Origin: Sphingobacteriaceae bacterium
GTDB taxonomy: Bacteria > Bacteroidota > Bacteroidia > B-17B0 > Aurantibacillaceae
NCBI GenBank assembly: GCA_023251695.1
Contig: JAHEYE010000026.1
Coordinates: 1 to 33,835 of the forward strand
DNA length: 33,835 nucleotides
Direction: 5' to 3'
Shown here: positions 23,806 through 29,643 of the stretch, piece by piece
Position numbering within the stretch: the stretch's first letter is position 1
How the letters are laid out: the number at the start of each line of letters is the position of its first letter
Notes under the pieces: model-generated
What the model saw: the letters and a program-made list of their open reading frames with translations, nothing else
Databases searched by the model: none
Told to the model about the DNA's origin: nothing
Translations under genes and position numbers: made by a program

Positions 23806-24441
23806 TTAACCTCCTGTTTTAGTGTTAACCAAATCTAATTCCGATTTCATGATATCAGTGATAACATATTTTCCTACCAGATTTATATTTAATTCGTCAA
23901 TAAGGTCAATTACATTTTTGTAAGTGGCTTTATCATCAGTTTTAATCAAGTAAGTAAAAGCTCTGTCTTTATCAACCTTAATCGTTTTTACCAAACGTTT
24001 ATAAGTTGTGTCGGCCATTTGTTTTGCTTTTAATTTATCATCCAGCTTTTTAATTTCTTCCTGAATCCATTTGTTTTTATCCAACATGAATTTATGTAAG
24101 CTTTCCTGCGAAAAATTAAGTTCTTTTATTTCAGTAGCCGGTCCTTTTGCATCAGCTACAGCCCTGAATTCTTTTTCGTAATAAAAGATCTTGTCGTCTT
24201 TTGTTAAAAGAAAAGTAATACCATTCTTAACTTCAACTTTAGGATCATTCGGGTTAGGAGGCGCAGGGAAAGTTAACTCCATCGATTTTGGTTTACTGAA
24301 CGTTGATGTTAATACGAAAAACGTTAACAATAAAAACGCTAAGTCAACCATGGGAGTCATATCAATCCTTGTGGACTGTTTCTTGGCCCTTTTTTTACCA
24401 CCTTTACCGTGGTCGCCGCCACCTTCTGCTATTTCTGACAT
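23806..24441 (-). CDS. exbD: ExbD/TolR family proton-channel protein (second copy)
   Basis: 211 residues. A short cytoplasmic tail rich in Lys/Gly leads into a single helix whose key proton-carrying Asp lies in DMTPMVDLAFLLLTFF, followed by the periplasmic domain. It is longer than E. coli ExbD (141 residues) because of an insertion of about 70 residues containing a Lys-rich helical stretch (KWIQEEIKKLDDKLKAK). The C-terminal strand-helix pattern (TYLIKTDDKATYKNVIDLIDEL) is normal for ExbD. It forms the ion channel with ExbB and TonB. It is 31 bases after the first exbD and one base before tonB. Confidence 0.92.
   Translation of the reverse strand: MSEIAEGGGDHGKGGKKRAKKQSTRIDMTPMVDLAFLLLTFFVLTSTFSKPKSMELTFPAPPNPNDPKVEVKNGITFLLTKDDKIFYYEKEFRAVADAKGPATEIKELNFSQESLHKFMLDKNKWIQEEIKKLDDKLKAKQMADTTYKRLVKTIKVDKDRAFTYLIKTDDKATYKNVIDLIDELNINLVGKYVITDIMKSELDLVNTKTGG
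23810..23815 (-). promoter_or_regulatory. Full-consensus Shine-Dalgarno sequence for tonB
   Basis: AGGAGG on the - strand, five bases before the tonB ATG at 23804, partly inside the 3' end of exbD-2. It stands out because most other starts here have only A/T-rich leaders. Confidence 0.6.
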
Positions 24442-24472
24442 GTTATAATTTTTTTAATTAATATTTTTTGTT

Positions 24473-25153
24473 TTAAGGATGAGGATTCAAAACGGTTCCT
24501 CCGCCTTCTAACGTTGTAATTAAATTAAACTGATAAATTTTTAAATCAGTAAATGCTTTAATGGCATCTTTTGCAAAAATGTATTTTGTGCCGCCATCGC
24601 ATTTAATTGCATAACGAGGTTTTTCAGCCTTAAAATCTGCTCCTGCAGCCTGTGCCTTTTCTTTTGCGTCGTTATAAGCTTTAACAGCTTCTGTTCCCGC
24701 GAAAGCAATCCAGTCTTTAAGCTGCGGATTTTTTAAGGTATCGTTAGGTACACCTTTCATTGGTTGAAAATTAGTGCGTTCTTTTTCGCCGGCATCAATA
24801 TACCGTGCCAAATCTTTTAAATCCACTCCGAAGCTTGCTAATCCACTGAACTTTTTAATTTGTGCAGGTGTAAAAGCAACGCCATATTTCTGTCCCATCT
24901 TTTCGAGGGCAGCCATTTTAGCGGTTGGATTATTGATTCCGAAAAACACACGGCCCTTATCGTCGATGGTAACCATAATATGGTTATCGGGTAAAGTAAT
25001 TTCACCGATAGAGGATGGTGGATCAACCACCACAGGCTCTGCCATACGGAAAGCAGCCGTCAACATGAAAAATGTAACCAATAGAAAAGCTAAATCTACC
25101 ATGGGCGTCATGTCCAGTGCCGGTGCTCCTCCTTTTGATGGTTTCTTTGACAT
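24473..25153 (-). CDS. exbD: ExbD/TolR family proton-channel protein (first copy)
   Basis: 226 residues. The channel helix contains the conserved Asp in DMTPMVDLAFLLVTFF, near residues 14-29. The periplasmic part begins with DNHIMVTIDDKGRVFFG and ends with the typical YAIKCDGGTKYIFAKDAIKAF strand-helix unit, separated by a long insertion (about residues 80-170) with Ala/Lys-rich helices. It differs from the second copy outside the helix and C-terminal fold, so the pair is not a recent duplication and may form a hetero-oligomer. It follows exbB after a 115-base gap holding two hairpins. Confidence 0.92.
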   Translation of the reverse strand: MSKKPSKGGAPALDMTPMVDLAFLLVTFFMLTAAFRMAEPVVVDPPSSIGEITLPDNHIMVTIDDKGRVFFGINNPTAKMAALEKMGQKYGVAFTPAQIKKFSGLASFGVDLKDLARYIDAGEKERTNFQPMKGVPNDTLKNPQLKDWIAFAGTEAVKAYNDAKEKAQAAGADFKAEKPRYAIKCDGGTKYIFAKDAIKAFTDLKIYQFNLITTLEGGGTVLNPHP

Positions 25154-25213
25154 TTTATTAGTGTTTAATATTTAGATGAATACTTATTTAATTTTCCATA
25201 AAGCCCGCTAAAG

Positions 25214-25255
25214 ATTCTTTTAAAGAATTTTAGAGATCCTGACCTAAGTCAGGAT
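25214..25255. repeat. Two hairpins between exbB and exbD
   Basis: ATTCTTT-T-AAAGAAT (25214-25228) and ATCCTGAC-CTAA-GTCAGGAT (25236-25255, perfect 8-bp stem) occupy the intercistronic gap. The second resembles a dispersed palindromic repeat (ATCCTGAC...GTCAGGATGAC). No T-run follows on the - strand, so it is unlikely to be a strong terminator; it could tune exbB versus exbD mRNA levels. Confidence 0.6.
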
Positions 25256-25268
25256 GACGGACGACCGG

Positions 25269-26060
25269 TTACTTACCGCTGGATTGGAATTCCTGGATTA
25301 TTGAAAATCCGGCCTCATCCATCGCGTAAGTAATCTGGTCGATACGATTACTGAATAAATTGTAGAAAATAATAGCAAAAGCAGAAGTTAAAATCCCTAC
25401 CAATGTATTTACAAGCGCCTCAGAAATACCGGTTGCAAGAGCAGCAGTATCAGGAGCGCCCGCGTTAGCTAAAGCCGCGAAAGCACGGATCATACCAACA
25501 ACGGTTCCTATCAGACCCGCTAATGTTCCGATCGATGCCATGGTAGAAATAACCACCATGTTTTTTGATAACATTGGTAATTCAAGAGCAGTTGCTTCTT
25601 CTAAAGATTTTTGAATAGCGTGAACTTTAGCTTCTTTATCCATTGAAGCATCATTTTGTACGAATTGATATTTATTAATCCCTTCGTGAACAACGTTAGC
25701 CAAAGAACCCTTTTGCGCGTCGCAAGCTGCTTTCGCCCCGTCGAAATCATGATTAGCAATTAAGCTTTTGATATTAGCAACAAACTTATCGGTTTGGCCT
25801 TTGCCATTCGCTTTTTGAATTGTCATGAAACGCTCGATGGCAAAAGTGATTACCGTTAAAAAGAAACCGATGAGGATGGGCACAATGAAACCTCCCATGT
25901 ACATAGTTCCTAAAATGTTGTGCGGGTGCCCTTCTGCATCAAAATTACTTGAGGCCCCTAAGATGCCTTTGTAAATACCAATACCGATACCGATACAAAT
26001 TACAATCGCTAAAAACGATACGATTAATGGGAAACCTCCCGATGTTTTGTTCTTGCTCAT
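25269..26060 (-). CDS. exbB: ExbB/TolQ/MotA family proton-channel protein
   Basis: 263 residues. Four hydrophobic segments (about 10-30, 50-72, 160-190 and 208-235); the last two form the channel core with MASIGTLAGLIGTVVGMIRAF and ALVNTLVGILTSAFAIIFYNLF, the hallmark of the ExbB/TolQ family. The cytoplasmic loop (about 75-155) contains the helical DFDGAKAACDAQKGSLANVV segment. It assembles as the pentamer around ExbD and powers TonB. It is the first gene of the operon, with an exact promoter and a leader of about 44 bases. The extra N-terminal helix compared with E. coli ExbB is common in Bacteroidota. Confidence 0.93.
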   Translation of the reverse strand: MSKNKTSGGFPLIVSFLAIVICIGIGIGIYKGILGASSNFDAEGHPHNILGTMYMGGFIVPILIGFFLTVITFAIERFMTIQKANGKGQTDKFVANIKSLIANHDFDGAKAACDAQKGSLANVVHEGINKYQFVQNDASMDKEAKVHAIQKSLEEATALELPMLSKNMVVISTMASIGTLAGLIGTVVGMIRAFAALANAGAPDTAALATGISEALVNTLVGILTSAFAIIFYNLFSNRIDQITYAMDEAGFSIIQEFQSSGK

Positions 26061-26107
26061 AGATTTATGTATTATTAGTTATTATTTTTTGTGTTTTTAA
26101 TGAATGC

Positions 26108-26136
26108 CAAACATAGTAAAAAGCTTTTAAAACAAA
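26108..26136 (-). promoter_or_regulatory. Promoter of the exbB-exbD-exbD-tonB operon
   Basis: On the - strand, TTTG at 26136-26133, a 17-base spacer and TATGTTTG at 26115-26108 fit the consensus, about 48 bases before the exbB ATG. Confidence 0.6.
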
Positions 26137-26225
26137 AAGTTTTTGCATGAATACTGTGTTAACAATCCAGGAACGCTTTTAAGACGCAAATATTACTTAA
26201 ATCACACCTGAAAAGCACATTGTTT

Positions 26226-26263
26226 AATAAGTGGTATGTGTTTTGAAATAAGTGGTATTTTTG
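26226..26263 (+). promoter_or_regulatory. 21-bp-period direct repeat overlapping a -7 element upstream of the MmcQ/YjbR gene
   Basis: AATAAGTGGTAT occurs at 26226-26237 and again at 26247-26258. The second copy runs into TATTTTTG (26256-26263), a TAnnTTTG -7 element 34 bases before the ATG. The 237-base gap between exbB and this gene otherwise holds only the exbB promoter. Confidence 0.5.
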
Positions 26264-26297
26264 AACAAAATCTTATCCCGTATTTTACGGTATTCAA

Positions 26298-26654
26298 ATG
26301 GATATTGAGCAGCTCAGAAATTATTGTATTGGGAAAAAAGGTGTTGAAGAATGTTTTCCTTTTAATGAGGAAACATTGGTGTTTAAGGTGATGGGAAAGA
26401 TGTTCTTATTGGCTGATATTGAATCGAAACCTGTTGAATTTAATATGAAATGCGACCCCGAATTGGCTATCCAGCTCCGTGAAAATTATTCCTGTGTCAG
26501 GCCGGGTTTTCATATGAGCAAAACCCATTGGAATACAGTGGTTTGTGATGGAAGTGTACCGCGGCCCCTTCTTAAGGAATGGATCGACCATAGTTATTTA
26601 GAGGTGGTTAAAGGCCTTACTAAGAAGCTGAAACAGGAACTGGATGGCCTCTAA
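26298..26654 (+). CDS. MmcQ/YjbR family protein (DUF419)
   Basis: 118 residues, cytoplasmic. It has the family layout of a small CyaY-like fold: an N-terminal MDIEQLRNYCIGKKGVEECFPF, then strands with VFKVMGKMFLLAD, and the signature HMSKTHWNTVVCDG followed by a WIDHSYLEVVKGL helix. Proposed as a DNA-binding-like fold in structural work, but its function is unknown. A promoter element and 12-base direct repeat sit upstream. It is followed on the same strand by yceD, which has its own promoter. Confidence 0.88.
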   Translation: MDIEQLRNYCIGKKGVEECFPFNEETLVFKVMGKMFLLADIESKPVEFNMKCDPELAIQLRENYSCVRPGFHMSKTHWNTVVCDGSVPRPLLKEWIDHSYLEVVKGLTKKLKQELDGL

Positions 26655-26659
26655 AATAA

Positions 26660-26690
26660 TTTGCCAACTACTCCTTTTTTACTAAATTTG
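26660..26690 (+). promoter_or_regulatory. Promoter of the yceD-rpmF unit
   Basis: TTTG at 26660-26663, a 19-base spacer and TAAATTTG at 26683-26690 are a perfect consensus promoter. It overlaps a TTG that could be read as an earlier start of yceD, which argues for the ATG at 26733. Confidence 0.65.
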
Positions 26691-26732
26691 TATCCCTTTT
26701 TCCACGTAAGTGGTCCCTTTGGGAATAACAAA

Positions 26733-27254
26733 ATGGGCAAAAAGCAGTACATAGTTAAATTTGCCGGTTTGCCTTTTGGAACTCACGAATTTGAGTTTAG
26801 TGTAAACGGGACGTTCTTTGAGCAGTTTATAGATAGTGAAATTACAGAGGCCGATTTGCGGGTCGTGATTGTTCTGGTTAAACAAAACAATGTCATGCAA
26901 CTCGAATTTGATATTAGCGGTACAGTTAATTTAGATTGCGACCGATGTTTAATTGCTTACGATTTTCCGGTAGAAGCTTCAGAAAAACTTATGTTACGAT
27001 TTGGTAATCCTGCTGAAAGCACCGATGAAATTATGGTGGTTAACGAAAGCGACGGACAGGCGGATATATCACACTATTTGTTTGAGTATGTAACTTTAGC
27101 TTTGCCATCACGAAGGGTGCCATGTGAAATAGATGAAGATTTTGAATGTGATTTGGAAACACTAAATAAATTAAGCGAAAATACTGTTCCGGAAGAAGAA
27201 AAAACAAATCCCATTTGGGACAAATTGAATAAATTAAAGATAAATAAAAATTAA
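26733..27254 (+). CDS. yceD: YceD/DUF177 family protein (ribosomal L32-linked)
   Basis: 173 residues from the ATG at 26733; reading further upstream to a TTG at 26661 would place the promoter inside the gene and adds residues not typical of the family. YceD signatures: CDRCL in the middle (VNLDCDRCLIAYDFPVEA) and the later ADISHYLFEYVTLALPSRRVPC, where an acidic/aromatic patch precedes the LP...C motif. The family is almost always encoded just before rpmF and is linked to 23S rRNA/large-subunit assembly; the molecular role is not settled. rpmF begins 11 bases later. Confidence 0.9.
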   Translation: MGKKQYIVKFAGLPFGTHEFEFSVNGTFFEQFIDSEITEADLRVVIVLVKQNNVMQLEFDISGTVNLDCDRCLIAYDFPVEASEKLMLRFGNPAESTDEIMVVNESDGQADISHYLFEYVTLALPSRRVPCEIDEDFECDLETLNKLSENTVPEEEKTNPIWDKLNKLKINKN

Positions 27255-27265
27255 AATAAGAAATC

Positions 27266-27454
27266 ATGCCAAATCCTAAACGAAAATTATCGCGTTCACG
27301 CAGAGATTCACGCCGTGCTACATACAAAGCCCCGAGCATGACTATTGCTAAAGATACAACAACCGGCGAAGCCCATTTAATGCACCGCGCACATTGGTTC
27401 GAAGGTAAATTATATTACAAAGGAAAAGTTGTAATGGAAAAAGCTACAGCTTAA
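27266..27454 (+). CDS. rpmF: 50S ribosomal protein L32
   Basis: 62 residues, normal length. The basic start MPNPKRKLSRSRRDSRRATY is the L32 signature. The later HLMHRAHWFEGKLYYKGKVV matches Bacteroidota L32. The zinc-binding cysteines of C+ forms are absent, so this is a zinc-free (C-) version. It follows yceD in the standard yceD-rpmF-plsX-fabH order; a terminator directly after it suggests many transcripts end here and do not reach plsX. Confidence 0.97.
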   Translation: MPNPKRKLSRSRRDSRRATYKAPSMTIAKDTTTGEAHLMHRAHWFEGKLYYKGKVVMEKATA

Positions 27455-27473
27455 GCAGTATAAAAATCTATTA

Positions 27474-27506
27474 AAAAGCACGCTCAGAAATGAGGGTGCT
27501 TTTTTA
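27474..27506 (+). terminator. Rho-independent terminator between rpmF and plsX
   Basis: AAAAGCACGCTCA (27474-27486) pairs with TGAGGGTGCTTTT (one G-G mismatch) around a GAAA tetraloop, followed by a T-run. It separates the ribosomal-protein unit from the lipid genes. Confidence 0.8.
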
Positions 27507-27585
27507 TTTATTATTCGTTATTTCGGATTTCGAGTTCGGATCAGAAATAATTAATCCGAGACCCTAAATAGCAAAAACTTTAAAC

Positions 27586-27609
27586 AACCTCTTAATAACT
27601 TTAGAGGTT
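27586..27609. repeat. Hairpin in the plsX leader
   Basis: AACCTCT (27586-27592) pairs with AGAGGTT (27603-27609) with a 10-base loop. It lies upstream of a GAAATTTG box (27630-27637, one mismatch to TAnnTTTG). With a weak TCGGAT/ATCCGA stem at 27536-27559 it makes up the 219-base rpmF-plsX gap, which otherwise shows no gene. Confidence 0.4.
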
Positions 27610-27673
27610 TATTGTTGTATTATTAAACCGAAATTTGTTTTTTTAGCCTTTCTTAAAACAACCGTTTTTCAAT

Positions 27674-28612
27674 ATGAAAATAGGCTTTGATATTATGGGT
27701 GGGGATTTTGCTCCAAAAAATTGTCTCGATGGGGCAATTATGGCAGCAAAAGAATTACCCGAATCTGCAATCCTGGTTTTAATTGGTGATGAGGTTGCAG
27801 CAAAAAAATATCTTACCGAAAAAAAAGCGAATCTAAAACGATTCGAATTTGTGCACACCACCGAAACACTTGAAATGGGCGCACATCCAACCAAAGCTTT
27901 AGCACAAAAACCAAACAGCAGTATCGCTATTGGTTTTAAATTATTAAAGGAAGATAAAATACAGTCCTTCTCCAGCGCAGGTAATACAGGAGCCATGTTG
28001 GTAGGTTCTATGTTTTCAGTAAAAGCAGTCCCCGGAGTTATCAGGCCAAGCATTCCAAATCCAATACCAAAAGAAAATGGTGGCTGGGGTTTAATATTGG
28101 ATGTGGGGACTAATGCCGACTGTAAACCCGACGTATTATATCAGTTCGGTATTTTAGGCTCTATCCTGGCCCGCGAAGTTTATAAAATCGAAAACCCTAA
28201 AGTAGCATTATTAAATATTGGTGAAGAACCTGAAAAAGGAAACCTGATAGTACAGGCAGCACATAACCTGATGAAAGATTCGAAAGAATTTAATTTTGTA
28301 GGTAATGTTGAGGGACGTGATTTGTTTAATGATAAAGCCGACGTAATTGTTTGCGAAGGATTTGTTGGCAATGTTGTATTAAAAGCCTGCGAAGCATTTT
28401 ATACCACTATGCGTAAACGTAAATTAACTGACGATTATTTCGGCAAATTCAATTACGAAATTTATGGGGGCACCCCTATTTTAGGTATTAACTCGAATGT
28501 GTTAATTGCACACGGAATTTCCAGTCCGACTGCATTTAAGAATATGTTGTTGTTGGCAAAAGATATTGTGGATGTTAATTTGAGCGAGAAAATAAAACTA
28601 GCATTTCAATAA
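27674..28612 (+). CDS. plsX: Phosphate acyltransferase PlsX
   Basis: 312 residues. Converts acyl-ACP to acyl-phosphate, the first step of phospholipid synthesis in the PlsX/PlsY route; a peripheral membrane enzyme. The start KIGFDIMGGDFAPKNCLDGA carries the D-x-M-G-G-D-x-A-P signature; SSAGNTGAMLVGSM, DVGTNADCKP, LLNIGEEPEKG and the C-terminal GINSNVLIAHGISSPTAFKNM blocks are all in place. Its stop overlaps the fabH start by one base (TAATG), so translation is coupled. It may be transcribed from its own promoter after the rpmF terminator. Confidence 0.96.
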   Translation: MKIGFDIMGGDFAPKNCLDGAIMAAKELPESAILVLIGDEVAAKKYLTEKKANLKRFEFVHTTETLEMGAHPTKALAQKPNSSIAIGFKLLKEDKIQSFSSAGNTGAMLVGSMFSVKAVPGVIRPSIPNPIPKENGGWGLILDVGTNADCKPDVLYQFGILGSILAREVYKIENPKVALLNIGEEPEKGNLIVQAAHNLMKDSKEFNFVGNVEGRDLFNDKADVIVCEGFVGNVVLKACEAFYTTMRKRKLTDDYFGKFNYEIYGGTPILGINSNVLIAHGISSPTAFKNMLLLAKDIVDVNLSEKIKLAFQ

Positions 28613-29604
28613 TGATCAGAGCGGCTATTACAGCAGTTGGCGGGTGTGTACCTGATTTCGTTTTAACCAATGATATTCTCTCTACCATGGTGGATACCAA
28701 TGATGAGTGGATAATAACACGCACCGGAATAAAAGAGCGTCGCATTTTAAAAGGCGAAGGCAAAGGCTTATCTGACATGTGTGTTATTGCAACGGAAGAA
28801 CTTTTAAAAAAGCGTGGCATTAAAGCAGAAGAACTCGACATGGTGATTGTAGGCACCATTACCGGCGATTATACTTTTCCCTCAACATCAAATGTGGTTT
28901 GTGATAAAATTGGAGCAAAAAATGCCTGGGGTTTTGATTTGTCCGCAGCATGCTCAGGATTTATTTACGCATTGGCAACAGGAGCTCAGTTTATTGAAAC
29001 CGGTCGTCACAAAAAAATATTGGTGCTTGGGGGTGATAAAATGTCTTCTATAATTGATTATTCCGACCGCGCTACCTGCATTATTTTTGGCGATGGTGCC
29101 GGTGCTGTACTGTTGGAGCCAACGACCGAAGATTTGGGTGTGAAAGATTTTATTTTAAAAGCCGATGGTGCCGGAAGAAATTATTTATGCATGCACGCGG
29201 GAGGTTCTGTTATGCCTCCGACGCACGATACAGTTAATGCGCGAAAGCATTACGTGTATCAGGAAGGGCAAGCCGTATTTAAATTTGCTGTTAAGGGCAT
29301 GGCAGATGTTAGCGCAGAAATTATTGAAAAAAATAAATTAAAAGCTGAAGATATTGCCTGGCTGGTTCCGCACCAGGCTAATAAACGTATTGTGGATGCT
29401 ACAGCCGACCGGATGGGCCTTGGGCCGGAGAAGGTTATGATGAATATCGAGCGTTATGGTAATACAACAGCAGGTACTATTCCTTTGTTGTTGTGGGATT
29501 ACGAAAAACAATTAAAGAAAGGTGATAATTTAATCATCTCCGCTTTTGGCGGTGGTTTTACATGGGGCTCTATTTGGCTGAAGTGGGCTTATAACAGTAA
29601 ATAG
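28612..29604 (+). CDS. fabH: 3-oxoacyl-ACP synthase III (KAS III)
   Basis: 330 residues. Starts fatty-acid synthesis by condensing acetyl-CoA (or branched acyl-CoA primers, common in Bacteroidota) with malonyl-ACP. The catalytic triad is intact: C114 in SAACSGF, H254 in VPHQANKRI and N284 in RYGNTTAGT. N-terminal NDEWIITRTGIKERR and C-terminal GGGFTWGS motifs are typical. It overlaps plsX by one base. A dispersed repeat (AGTAAGCAGTT...) begins at its stop codon. Confidence 0.96.
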   Translation: MIRAAITAVGGCVPDFVLTNDILSTMVDTNDEWIITRTGIKERRILKGEGKGLSDMCVIATEELLKKRGIKAEELDMVIVGTITGDYTFPSTSNVVCDKIGAKNAWGFDLSAACSGFIYALATGAQFIETGRHKKILVLGGDKMSSIIDYSDRATCIIFGDGAGAVLLEPTTEDLGVKDFILKADGAGRNYLCMHAGGSVMPPTHDTVNARKHYVYQEGQAVFKFAVKGMADVSAEIIEKNKLKAEDIAWLVPHQANKRIVDATADRMGLGPEKVMMNIERYGNTTAGTIPLLLWDYEKQLKKGDNLIISAFGGGFTWGSIWLKWAYNSK

Positions 29605-29627
29605 TAAGCAGTTCGAAGTAGGCAGTA
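29603..29627. repeat. Dispersed low-complexity repeat at the fabH stop
   Basis: AGTAAGCAGTT then GAAGTAGGCAGTA. It shares AGTAAGCAGTT and GGCAGTA with 19872-19904, where the same repeat family forms part of the signal-peptide coding region of the PstS-like lipoprotein. Confidence 0.5.
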
Positions 29628-29643
29628 AATTTTTTTCTGGTAA

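Noticed and set aside
24774..25175. 133-codon open frame antisense to exbD-1
   Set aside because: Shadow frame; overlaps a well-supported gene in full and has no promoter.
27643..28053. 136-codon open frame antisense to plsX
   Set aside because: Shadow of plsX; no start signal, composition follows the codon structure of the real gene.
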